DNA from: Paramacrobiotus metropolitanus
Lineage: Eukaryota; Tardigrada; Eutardigrada; Parachela; Macrobiotidae
Assembly: GCF_019649055.1 (NCBI RefSeq)
Contig: NW_026570222.1
Span: forward strand, 2,852,001 to 2,916,000
Length of the DNA: 64,000 bases
Reading direction: 5' to 3'
Shown here: positions 23,916 through 35,600 of the stretch, in pieces
Layout of the letters: each line of letters starts with the position of its first letter
Numbering within the stretch: position 1 is the first letter of the stretch
Notes under the pieces: generated by a model
Told to the model about the DNA's origin: nothing
The model's input: the letters and a program-made list of their open reading frames with translations, nothing else
Database searches by the model: none
Translations under genes and position numbers: made by a program

Positions 23916-26861
23916 ATGGGAAAACGTCAACATCAAAAAGATAAACTGTATTTAACCACAACGGAATGGAGTGGCATTTACGGAGGAAAAGCCGCAGCTT
24001 TGGCAGCGCGTCCTGGTTCGAGCTTCGTTGGCAGGTTTCGGAGGTTGCCGTTTTACGCGTGTGCCATATCTCTTCAGCCCTTCGAAAACCCTTACGTGTC
24101 TCCCGATGGATTCGTATTCGACCTTGTGTGAGTGGTCTTTGAAGTATTACAAAATTTGAAGAAGGCATCCTTACTGGAACAGTCAGGAAATAAAGTGTTT
24201 GTTATTCTTTGATAGAAATATTTTGCCATATTTGAAGAAATACGGAACGCACCCTTGCACTGGTGAGCCTCTGCAAGCCAAGGCTTTGATCAAAGCGAAT
24301 TATTTCAAAAATTCCGAAGGTAACGAACCATTTCAAACTACACAGCAGCTGCTTGTCGCAATGTGCATGGGCAAATTACTGCTTGTATTATTTGTTCTTC
24401 GAGATCAAACGTTGTTAGACTGTTGTTTGTCAAATAAATCAAATAATTTATAATTGTTGTTAGAAATTAAGTTTTGAGGTTGCACTTCTGCAAATAGAGA
24501 TTTGATACACATGGACAGAATAAAACTATGAATAATGAATGTGAATTTTTGTAATTGAATTAATTATTGTGATTTTTAAACAGGAAAGTATTATTGTCCG
24601 GCTACTTATAAACCGTTCAACGAAAATACCCATATTGTCTGCATCAAGCCGACCGGAAATGTATTTTCTTACGAGGTAATTAGCGCTGCACCGCTGCCCA
24701 CTGCCTAGATATATTTTACTTTACTATTGCAACACATTACTTAATTTTCGCGTGATGAAATATGCTTTTGCAGGCCGTGGAGAATCTCAATATCAAAGCC
24801 AAGAATTTCCGCGATCTGATCACAGACGCAGCCTTTCAGAAAAGCGATATTATTTCGCTTCAGGATCCCAGCAACTTGGAAAGGTTGAACATGGAAAGCT
24901 TTCACCATATAAAGAACAGTTTGAAGGCCAAACCATTAGGTAATCTTGGCTACATCACTGTGTGTGTGCTTGTGCAGTGATAAACTGTAATGATAATGTG
25001 GCCGCGATGGATGTGGTATTTGGTGGAAATCACGACTATGAGTTGTCGACAGAAGAGTCACATTGCGTTGTAATGTTTCACGATGAGATTATGAATTTTA
25101 TTTTTGTATTGTGTTTTGCATTTTTTGTCAGAGGCCGGTCAAGGGTCCGGAGCAAATCTTAAATCCATCAGTGTCGAAGCAAAAGCCGCTCTGGCCGAGC
25201 TGGAGAAAGACTACAAGAAGCCGCAAGACCTTTCTGTAACTGATAGTATGGAATTTTATACTTGGTCGTTTTTATCTAACTGGTGGCTTTTTGTTACAGC
25301 TTTTTAGTGACAGTAAAACACCTTTCCGGCCAGCTGCCACCGACAGTGTGAACGCCGCCCATTATTCTACTGGACTGGTAGCGGCTGGATTTACGTCGAC
25401 TGTTATGGAACCGGTGACGGTACAAACTGCTGGTAAGGGAATTTAAATTCCAAAACATTCTGCTCACGTGTAGGCCGTGTACAGTAGGTAAACGATAAAA
25501 AAATGACTCTAGCCAAAATATAGACTGAAACGAACGGTCTTTTAGCAGTTACCGGTCGGGGGAATTTTACTAGTTGTAAAACGCATAAAATGGGCTTTGG
25601 AACTTCCATTCCTTGACCTCTGTAAAATTTCAGCCATGCTCGATGAAGACGCCATTCGTTATGATCGCGTGAAAAAGAGGCAGAAGAAGGCGTATGTCCG
25701 TTTGATAACCAATTTTGGAGCGCTGAACCTCGAAATTCATGCTGATATGGTACAAAACTTTGTCCGCAGAATATTTTATCGGAATGAATAAGATGTATAA
25801 TTGTGAATTGCAGGCCACTAAGACCAGCGATAATTTCCTTCGGCATTGCAGAGCGGGTTACTATACAGAAACCATCTTCCATCGTCTGATAAAAAATTTC
25901 ATGATACAAGGTGGGGATCCCACTGGTACGGGAAAGGGTGGTGCGTCTGCTTTTGAAGGGGGAAAGGAGTTCGAGGATGAATTGAAAACAGGGCTCAAGC
26001 ACGACGTCAGGGGCATTGTCAGTATGGCTAATTCTGGACCGAATACGAATAAATCACAGTTTTTCATCATCTTCAGGTTGGGCATTGTATTATTCATAGA
26101 TTTAAACATTTTTTATGGTCTTACTTCCTCTCATGAGCATATATTTACAGGCCGCAGAAACATTTAGATGGCAAGCATTCGGTATTTGGTCGTGTCGTTG
26201 GCGGTTTGGACGTTTTGGCCAAATTGGAGCAGATTCCAGTTGATGATACTGACAAGCCTACTCATGTGAGTGCCGAACCTGTTGCACCTCGATTTTCAGA
26301 TTTCTTTTTTATGCGTAACTATCTGAAAATTGCAGCCTATAAAAATCATCAACATCGAAGTCTTTCAAGATCCTTTTGCGGATGTAGAAAAAGAGATTGC
26401 CGAAGAACGAAAACGCAAAGCGGATGCTGTCGCTGCTGAGACTTCGTTTCTTAAAGAAAACCCAGGCAGAAAACTGAGGCTCTTGACGAAAGCGCTTTGC
26501 CCAGGTCAAGCGGGCAAGTTGGGAAGTATTTGGCTAATGCAAGAAAAAGGTAAAGCTAACTTTGCTGAACAATCTTTGGGCGGTGTTTTCTGCCGTAGGA
26601 CGTGGTCTTACACTTGCAGCCAGCATGTGCCGTGTACAAATTTTTGCTGTGTTGATGAGAGCAAAAACTTATAAAAAAATTTTTGTCATGAAGTTCTTTT
26701 GATGTGATTATCTCGTTTTATTGCATGTTGTTCATTCTGCCAATTTGCATCACAGGTTACCTCAGGATGATGACACTCCATCTACCAGTACGGAAACGCT
26801 TAATAAAAAATCGAAACTTCCCGCAGAAGGTATCAAGTTTAAAGATTTTAGCGCATGGTGA
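23916..26861 (+). CDS. PPIL2: PPIL2, U-box plus cyclophilin spliceosomal protein (frame break in exon 10)
   Basis: PPIL2 (CYC4/Cyp60) is a nuclear, spliceosome-associated protein with a U-box ubiquitin ligase domain and a cyclophilin domain. ATG 23916 starts the family signature [10 protein letters not shown]. Exons: 23916-24127, 24216-24319, 24584-24675, 24774-24939, 25132-25235, 25300-25432, 25634-25749, 25814-26076, 26151-26265, 26336-26549 and 26756-26861. U-box: RRLPF to KNSEG. Cyclophilin: [35 protein letters not shown] and [15 protein letters not shown]. The conserved C-terminus [11 protein letters not shown] and final FKDFSAW are present. They are in a different frame from the start of exon 10, so the model needs one extra base (or a tiny intron) between about 26440 and 26510. 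The position of the cyclosporin-contacting Trp is His (KHLDGKH). Confidence 0.88.
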
Positions 26862-27523
26862 CGTGTTGTGAGTTATGAAGAGGATCATGTTTTTGTTCTA
26901 CGAAATTTGTTTTGAAACTGTTATGCACTACGTAGAATGAATATTATTAGTTTTGAGTCTTGACTGTTGGTGCGCGGAGTATTGGGTGCTTTACTTTGAT
27001 ACAATGAACGATACAAAGGAATAACACTTTCTGGTAAATAGCGCAGCGAAGCAGTCAACAAATATACTAAAAGCTGTTAATTGCTATCGAAATCTGTAAA
27101 TCCGCAGTAAATAAATGAATTCAGCAACTAGATGAACCGAGAAGTTCACGACCATGGCTCGATGCCAACATTACTACAATACACTTCTGCAATGCTACTG
27201 CATCATCAAATCAAGCAAGCAACGTATTAAACTACCGCATAGCTGCATCAGAATGTATTCGAGTTGATGACAATTAATGACGGAATATTGCTGAACCAAA
27301 AGACTGGCGTGTAAAATCATGCAAAAAGGAAAGGCAAACATCCAGTGCTAAGAGGAAACTTTATCCTAGCACTTTCATAGGACTTCTCCAGTTTGCGCTG
27401 ATTTTATTTACCTACAACGAACCAATTTTCAAAGATGGAAAACTCCCCGTCAAGGTGAAGCTTCAAATGTTTTCTCTTTACCAGTCAATCGAGACAGCAA
27501 CCTCCAAAATTTCAAACGCAGGA
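26862..27523. other. Tail-to-tail intergenic region
   Basis: 3' flanks of PPIL2 (+) and the 128-aa unknown gene (-). No coding signal seen. Confidence 0.5.
27110..27115 (+). promoter_or_regulatory. Candidate poly(A) signal of PPIL2
   Basis: AATAAA 249 bases after the PPIL2 stop. Confidence 0.45.
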
Positions 27524-29183
27524 TTAGCGAGGCGGAATTCGACGGTCGCCGGACTGCTTGGTGTCCACTTCATTATCGGCATCTTCCAGTGCTTCTTCTA
27601 TGGCCTTCATGACCTTGTGAAGTTTGTCGGTGGAGTCGCAAAACCCATCGCCGTTCTGTAATTTGGAAAAAATGATGTGCGAAACAGATAAACCACTCCC
27701 CACAAAATGCAGCCTCATCGTTCATTCAGCAAGCAAGTGTTAGTCAGCAACTATTTATGCATGTCATTTGTGTTATTCTTCCGATGCATCGAGGCTGACT
27801 GAGCGAATGTCGTTTCACATGTCCTAGTTGCTGCTTCCCCTTTATAAGCAACGGCAAGAAGAAAAATACGTATCGCTTACAATTTTGGAATGGCATAAGC
27901 GTCCGTTCACTTCGACTTCGAATTTGCCGGTCCGGGTTGGCGTCGCGGAGCCTCTCTACGTATACCAAAACACAAAAAGAAAGAAGGATTTCGCGGGTAG
28001 TTGTGTGCATTTCCAGAATAACAATTCTGACAAATCGTCATCATAATCAACAGAGGATGTAAAATTTTAAACGTGCCATGTCCGTTGTACACGATTAACA
28101 TATCCACAATTTATTTAAAAGTTAATGCAATTACTGTATAATGCTCCTAATTTACGGCTTACCACTTCAATTTCATCCTTGTACCGTTTCCGAAGTTCCG
28201 CTTCGAATGCACGGAACTGTAATACACATCAGAAAAAGGGAGAGGTATAGTTATCCAATTACATGCTTCTACAGTTTTCTTAAATTATACAATGCATATG
28301 ATGATATGATCCATCACAAGTCACAAGTCATCACAGGCGATGCTCGGTATGAAAGTTAATCAGCAGTAGTTATCGCTACGCTGCTACAGCACTGAAGTAA
28401 TAAGGCTCCACAAATAACGGAAATACGTACCCTGGATCCATACCCTCACGCACCGCTGAAAAAAACCAATAATCATGGTCACTGTTTCTCAGAATCAAAA
28501 CAATACAGCTGTAAGTCGGACCGGGCAATCCCCATGTGGCCATGTTTAGCACAAATGAAGAAATAATAACTTATTCTCTCCAGTTTCCAACTTAAGAAGA
28601 AATCATCAACTCCAAATAATGTGACAGTTCTACAGCCGTATCATTTGGATTGGCAACACTTACTCCATAATTATGTCAAGTTATCAAATATGCTTATAAT
28701 TTGAAAAATTCTGCTCATACCACTTACCAGTAAACCACGCTAACCAAAACTTTTCCGCTTTTAGCAGACATGATGTATGCGAGCACTCTGAGCAGGGGGC
28801 GAAAACGTAAAAACAGTCAGCTCAACTTTCTAGGTTCTTAAAACGTTCAATGTATTTCAGAAGCACGTAAAAATTAATAAAAACTAAATTGTTTGGATAC
28901 TCGTATAGCCGTAAAAGCTGATGAAAATTAAAACTGTGAGTAAATGAGTTTAATAGGAAAGGAAAAGCTTTTGAAGTCTTGGATCTTGATCACAGTACCA
29001 GGACCTACTGTATACAGTAGGTCCTGACAGTGCTTTAATACTGTACAGTGTACGCAGAGTCACGGACGCACCTTTGGGGCTTTCCAGTAGCGGGCCCATG
29101 ATGCTAGGGTTGCACGAGTAGAAGAATATGCCTCGCCACTCCACGAAAGGAACATTTGCCAACAAATTCTTTGCTTGCATCAT
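27524..29183 (-). CDS. Unrecognised 128-aa acidic-tailed protein
   Basis: Five minus-strand exons join in perfect phase: 29072-29183, 28728-28787, 28427-28455 (only 29 nt), 28163-28216 and 27524-27655. The N-terminus reads MMQAKNLLANVPFVEWRGIF. A cysteine-containing middle (ECSHTSCLLKAEKFWLAWF) leads to a charged amphipathic helix (FRAFEAELRKRYKDEIEV) and a C-terminal acidic helix (KVMKAIEEALEDADNEVD). No signal peptide is evident. I do not recognise the family, and the small exons make the model less secure than its neighbours. The frame closure and consensus splice sites are the support. It is divergently arranged with MRM3, 215 bases between start codons. Confidence 0.5.
29000..29025. repeat. 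Perfect 26-bp palindrome
   Basis: AGGACCTACTG, TATA, CAGTAGGTCCT forms an uninterrupted palindrome in intron 1 of the minus-strand unknown gene. Confidence 0.9.
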
Positions 29184-29398
29184 TCTGTTGTTAAGTTGTA
29201 ATGGACAGTTGTTTTTCTTGGTTATTAGCTTTATTGTTTAAATGTTTCGTTTAAGTGTGTACGGGTGATTTTACAATTCGTCTAACAGTAGTACCGCATA
29301 TTGCGTTCGTACGTAAAGGTTGATCTGTCACTGTTAGTGGGAACCGAACATTCCTGTGGGATATCTTTGGAAATATTGGCTACGGTGCAGGCTGCATC
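29184..29398. promoter_or_regulatory. Shared divergent promoter region
   Basis: 215 bases separate the start codons of the minus-strand 128-aa gene and MRM3 on the plus strand. Both promoters and 5' UTRs must lie here. No TATA box stands out. Confidence 0.5.
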
Positions 29399-31660
29399 AT
29401 GCCGGTACTTCGCCAAAACCTTGTAAGACTGTGTTTTTTCTGTACATCGCGCTCACTCAGGACATCAACTGTCTTGTCCGCTCGAGGAATGCGCCCACGA
29501 AATACGAATCAGTTCGACGAAGGTGACTTCGTCCCAGAATTCTCGCAACCGTCCCGAAGCAGTTTCGCCGAAACCCGTCCCCAGCGAGCCTTTGATATGG
29601 GCAGATTCACCGATGCAGTGCGTGGGGACTTGCGTACGGACGAGGAGCAAAGACATTTTAAGGAACAGAAGCCGATCTGGTTAAAAGCGCAGCAAACGAA
29701 TGATCGGCGCAGACAAGAACCAGTGGATATGGAGGACGAACCCGAAATTGATTGGCCAGAGGATCCCAGAAAGGGAAAACTAGTTGACAAGCCACTTAAA
29801 GAAGAGCGCAAGAAAAAGATCCATAAAGCTGTTTATCGACCCCGCGAAGATGTTGAAGAAGAAGAAGAAGACGGAACAACAGCGAGAATGCAAAGTGGTT
29901 TTTCAGGCGGTTCCATGAGACAAGTAACCAGGCCGTTCAAAACTTCGGAATGGAATGACAACGTGAAACCGCCTCCGGAATTGGACAGAAATTTCAACAG
30001 GAAGCAGATGAGTAGAGGCAGGGCAGAGGAAAATGATGCGTTTGATGAGAATGATAATCTGCACTATAAAGGCAAATCAGCGAATCACAGGAAGTTTAAT
30101 AATCGGGTGGAGTATGGTGAAGTTACGCAGCGCAGTTCTCCACGTGAGCGCTCCGATACCATAGGCATGACCAAGGAAGAATATCTCTTCACTAAGCGCA
30201 ATAAACAGTTCAACGATTATCAGCCAAGTAGGGATGAACACATGGAAAATGAATTGGAGTATGACAAATCTCAGCAGAAAAAGAAACGCCATGGATCATC
30301 TGGACCAAGAACGCCTGCAGCTGAGCGGGAAGATGGAACAGATGATGGTGCGCGTTTCAGTCAAGATCCCAATGCGGAGAAGGCTGCAGGTTCTGATCGA
30401 CCGATGCCTGCACTGCGGGGGGTGAAGGACAACGATAAAGTGTTTAAAAACGCAGTTATTCAAACGAGAAATCGCAAGAACAGGATGAAGAATCGCAAAA
30501 TCCTCTTGGAAGGCGTGCGTCTCATTAACGACGCTCTGGACGCGGGTCTGAAGGTGCACACGGTCTTTGCGTGCAGCCCGGAACTGGTGCGCCGACTCTC
30601 GAAGGATGCACTGAAGATGTCACAGCCAGAGCAGCTGCAGGTCAGTCAGAAACAGATGTCGTTGTGGTCGGAAATGGTCACACCGCCGGGTATCATGGCC
30701 ATTGCTGACATGCCGGATACCGACAATATGGAGCGCATCGATTCAATGCCCTTGACAGTTGTGCTGGATAACATTCGCGATCCCGGGAATATGGGAGCGG
30801 TTATCCGTGTATTGGCAGGTATATTAAGATTAACGAAAAACAGTTCATGGTTCGGAGCAGTAAGAACAACGTTTTTCGTACTACGAATTTGTGTTTTTGA
30901 ATTACTGTAGAGACTTAGTAGGGTGAGTGATTATTTTGTTTAAGCAGAAGTGTTGTTTGTCTTCTTAAGTGTTCTGTAATAATTATGCAATACACAGTTA
31001 GCTGTGCAGCTGTACTGTAGGTATGGCCTATAATAACGCGAAAGGTCAATTAATACTTAATTTGTGGATTCATCGTTAGCAGCTTCCAGATTAAGAAAAT
31101 GTGAGAACAATATATAAGTAACTCGTCTTTCCACAGGCGCCGGTTGTGAACAGCTGATCGCGACGGAAAACTGTACGGATCCATGGGATTCAAAAGTTCT
31201 AAGAGCCGGCAGCGGTGGACATTTTCATATGCCTATCCAGTATAATGTACCATGGAACATGGTTGCCAATTACCTGGAAGATAACGCAACAGTCTTCCTC
31301 GCCGACAACGTGGAAAGCGCTTCTTCGGATTCATTTGGTGCGACTGACGGCTCACGAACATCCCGGCGTAAGGATGTTGAGGTTGATTTGGACACAGCAG
31401 CGTACCATCAGGTGGATATGGCCGGTGGCAGTGTCGTATTAATAATCGGAGGAGAAACGCACGGAATAAGCCAAGAAGCTCGTGCCCTGATGCAAGCACG
31501 AGAGGGTGTCCGGTTAGTTATTCCGATGGGGAACAAGATAGAGAGTCTCAATGCCGCGTCAGCCGTCGCAGTGTTGGCGTTTGAAATGAAGCGACAGCGT
31601 CTGTTAAGAGGCGTGGACGATGACGAAGTTTCGCAGTCGGAAGGCCATCGAACAGCTTAA
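29399..31660 (+). CDS. MRM3: MRM3-like mitochondrial rRNA 2'-O-methyltransferase (SpoU family)
   Basis: SpoU/TrmH-family enzyme matching MRM3 (RNMTL1), which methylates a ribose in the peptidyl-transferase loop of mitochondrial large-subunit rRNA. Two exons, 29399-30818 and 31137-31660, give 647 aa. The N-terminus (MPVLRQNLVRLCFFCTSRSL, Arg-rich, no acids) looks like a mitochondrial presequence. About 300 residues of charged, disordered sequence follow, far longer than in vertebrate MRM3. Then come the substrate-binding part (NRKILLEGVRLINDALDAG) and the trefoil-knot motifs: motif 1 LDNIRDPGNMGAVIRV, motif 2 LIIGGETHGIS, and motif 3 RLVIPMGNKIESLNAASA. The stop is TAA at 31658. Mitochondrial location is inferred from the presequence and family. 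Confidence 0.87.
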
Positions 31661-32696
31661 ATTTCGTTGCGAATAATAATATTACCGGGCAGTTAATGAA
31701 ATATTGCGTTAATGTAAATTGTAGCATTTTTGCATTTACATGTTTACTAAAATATGCAGTGGTTGTTATGTAGCAAAACCCAGCTGGTATGCCATGCAGT
31801 TGCCGTGAAATACAGTGATGTTTGTAAACTTGACTAAATCAGTATCGAATTCTTTGATTCGTGAAGAAGACAGAATAATTGCTGATCAGTTACTTTCTCT
31901 TAGTTTGTGGATTCCATCTTCCACCATCCAAAAAATGAGACACCGCATGCGAAAAAAAATCTTGTGTGAGATAATACAGGTGAATTCGATTCGTTTTTCA
32001 GTGTCTTATCTCCAATGATCTATTCCGACGGTAGTTTAGCCTGTCTTGATACAGGATGCAAAACGTGAAGAACTTGTTGTGCATCAAAGAATACTGTACA
32101 GCAATGGAAATGCCACAGTGCACATGCTGTAAGATCGATGTCCATTATGAGCCATGATGACTGACCAAAGCAAACTAATAAACTTACGTAATATGCATTT
32201 TGCCTTTGTTGCCAACATTTATTGTTGAAGTTCTTCAAAGCTTTTCACTTTAAAGTCAGACAACGCACGCGATTACCCTATTCCGAAGAAAACAAAAGTT
32301 AAAAAATCTTGCGAAATGCATGGGCGTATCCTATCCCAAATGGCAGACGGATCTGGAAGCCAATAAGAGATTAGACGCAGGTGCAGTTCAATACCGCAAA
32401 CTTGTTGCCGGCAACTTGCCGGTAGTACTGTAGGCCGTAGCTTAATCTCCGTCGTCGAAGTCAGTATTCTTTTGCGATGCCTAGCCAGTGCTTATCGAAG
32501 TGTCTGAACATTAAATTTGCCAGACACGGAATTAACCTTCATTTGCAGTACCAAACGAAACCGCTTGCAGTTTTTAATTTTCAATTGAAATGTTTCCTGG
32601 TTCAGTGTTGTATTAGTTTCACACCATTCAATATGCTAGTGCGCCGATGTGCATGAAATTGTACTGAAATTAACGTAAGTACATCTGTCCGGTGCA
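31661..32696. other. Intergenic region MRM3-receptor kinase
   Basis: A 66-codon frame starting at ATG 31818 ends soon after a GTGAAT; it has no downstream partner exon or recognisable motif and was not called. Nothing else seen. Confidence 0.4.
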
Positions 32697-35600
32697 ATGG
32701 CGCCGATTCCCGTTACGACAGATGCCTCTTCCATCTCGGTGTTCAACAATCCTGGACACCTGACGCTAGTTTCCGCCACGGCAAAGGATGCAGAGACTGG
32801 GACCGTTACGTTTTCCTACAGCAATCAAGGAGTTCCAGGTTGGTACTTATACTTCCTTAAAGCGATAGATCGTTATAGTTAACAGTTAACCCTATTTTAG
32901 TGTTCGCTTTATGATCGAGCGACATCCATATATCTGTACATATATAAATGATACATTATTTAAAAATGGCTGAACGCAAACCGTTGCTACAGTTTTACGG
33001 GGCGTATCTCTACACTGACAATTTGCGAAATTTTCTAGACAACCTTTGCACCTTAATTATTTCGTTGCGTCCGACATCCAGTGGGCAGCGGTCCGGTTCA
33101 GTGCAATATTCCGTTGAACTTCACGATGTCGCGGTTGTAAGTACAGCGCGAATACTATACTGTATAATGATATGAACGTAATAGAGCAGACTTCAGATCA
33201 GATGAGGATACAGACGGCTACTGCAGACAGTCGATGCCAACCGGAAGTGTCCTTCCGCATATTTACTGTAGATTTAAGGAGTAGTATAATTATAACAATA
33301 AATTCTGCAGTATTTCATTGTCATGCCACGAACGGTAAGCACTAAAAATGTTTCTCATATTCATCTTTTTAAACCGAAACATCGGCTAAAAAATGTTGCG
33401 GCTGATTGTCAGACGTGAATTTTTCCTAATATGAATTCTTGTAATTATTCTTTAATATTTGTGGCCATTTGTAGCGTCAGCTTCTTCTCGAACAATCCGA
33501 TCCCATAAAATCGTTTTTACAAAAACTTTTATTGTTAGTTTTCGTGAATTGATTAAGTATGGTGTGGTGTGGATAAGAGCGCGCGATGGTGAGCACAACT
33601 CATTTTAATGCATGCAGAGTGCAAAAATCTATCAAGCAGAGTGTTACGAGTACATTAGTATTTATTCGAGTAGTTCCGCAGTACCGGTTTTTTTACTGTA
33701 GTATTTGAAATTTTGCATTTGTAAGAAAAACGCAGCATGTAACGCGCAATGCCAGGCTGCATAATTTATGCGATATCTGTGTGGCTTCGACGGATTATTG
33801 GATTCTTTTTGTTGGCAGGAAACGAACACCATTAAGAAACCCATGGTGATAACGTTCAGTAAATCGGAATTACTATTGGGTGAAACCTACGAAGTAGCTG
33901 TGGAAGGTCAGGACTGTAATTTCAACTGGGAGCGGATCCCTCTCGGCAGCAGCTATCTGATCACCATCCCCACCTGCTTGCAGACCACGAACAATAACTT
34001 GATGCTTTGCGGTATGAGCCGGATTTGGACAAGTTCCAACTTTGCAGTTTGCACTTGCTGCCCTCGATCTTGTCTTTCTTCCTTCCTTGCGTTAGTTTTG
34101 GCTTATTTTTGGTCATACATATTACAATTCTGTTACTGGTTAGGTGCTTGATTGATTGTTATAGGTAACTCATTTAAATATTAGGAATATTTTGCAATAT
34201 GATAAAACTTCTCCGACATGCCGGCACTCTTGCGTCAATGAAACTGTCTGTTGTCCACTTGAGTATCTTTGCACCGGTGTATGATACGGTTTCGGGTTCT
34301 AGTTCCGCCGGCTCCAACAAATATCAGATGGAATTTAACTTTACTGGATGATGTCCGCTGTTTATCTTCTGCGGCTATTCAGTGGGATCGACCGGCAGTC
34401 TTGAATAATACTGAGCACGACAATTCGCCGCATTTGCCCAACTTCCGTTATGACGTCACTTGGAGCAAGAAGTTTATGTTCGATATGTCGCTCAGTGATT
34501 ACTCTCCACTGGAGGGCAGCTTGTTGAATGTCACCCAAGTACTGTAGCTTGAAATCATCCTTTTAATATTCGTTTACGGATTTTGTGGAATTTCGTTTTA
34601 GGAGCAGACTGATGTGGATGCTTTGACAAGTGGCACTTATGACATCAAAATCTGTGCACGCGGTCCAGCTGGATGCAGCCGATCCGCAGAGAGTTGGATT
34701 ACAGTTTCCGGTTAGTGCTCGATGTACCGATCAGTAAATTAAGAATACCGGCACGGATACGATAACTCTGTTTTGTTGATAGGCTGTCATAATGCGACGC
34801 ATCATTCGGACAACAATAATTTCGTTCTCCCATCTGTGAACACTACTATGCTGTCCACAACAAGTGCAGCTCTTCCACAGTCTGTCTCGACATACAGCGG
34901 TTTTTATGGGATATTTGGGGGACTCGTGGGAGCACTGCTGATTGCGTTTGTTGTGCTTTATATGGTTATCTATCGACGTAAACCGTTTGTGTGCGCCAAG
35001 AAGCACCTTGCCAAATGCCGCACCAACAAGGTAAAATTCTGCTAGCATGAAAATATTGTAAAAAGGCGGTATTTATCTTCAGCATATTCTGCAAAAATGA
35101 GCTGTGAACTATCGTTTGACAGGCCGCTGGTCAACTGCTACCACTGTGTCGGGGATTCGATAATTTGCTGTATCTGGAGAACGCACAGAATACGTTCGGC
35201 GTGCAGAATGACATCTATCTCCATACTTCCAAAGAAGACATTCCCCTTGAAAGCCTTCAGCCCAGAATGATTCGCGAAATTGGAACTGGAGAATTTGGCG
35301 TTGTCCAAGAAATCTCCATTCGACTGCCGTCATCCGACAAGGAAACGCATGTGGCTCTTAAAACCATGAGAAGTAAGCACCGCTGGCGTTTTGCCAATTC
35401 CGTTTGCTTGATATCGGCTTTTTAAAAAGAAATAATTAATAAACAGAAATAAATCATATTATGTTTGTATTAACAAACTAAGCAACATTGGCAAATCCTG
35501 TCACGAATGTAAGAATGCACGGGTACACGATGGTAGGCCTGCAAAGGTCACGCATTTCTTTTAGGAAACATTTGGTTAACAACCTGAGTATTTCTTTTGG

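Noticed and set aside
31815-32018. 66-codon frame after MRM3
   Set aside because: No partner exon, motif or conserved start; probably MRM3 3' flank.
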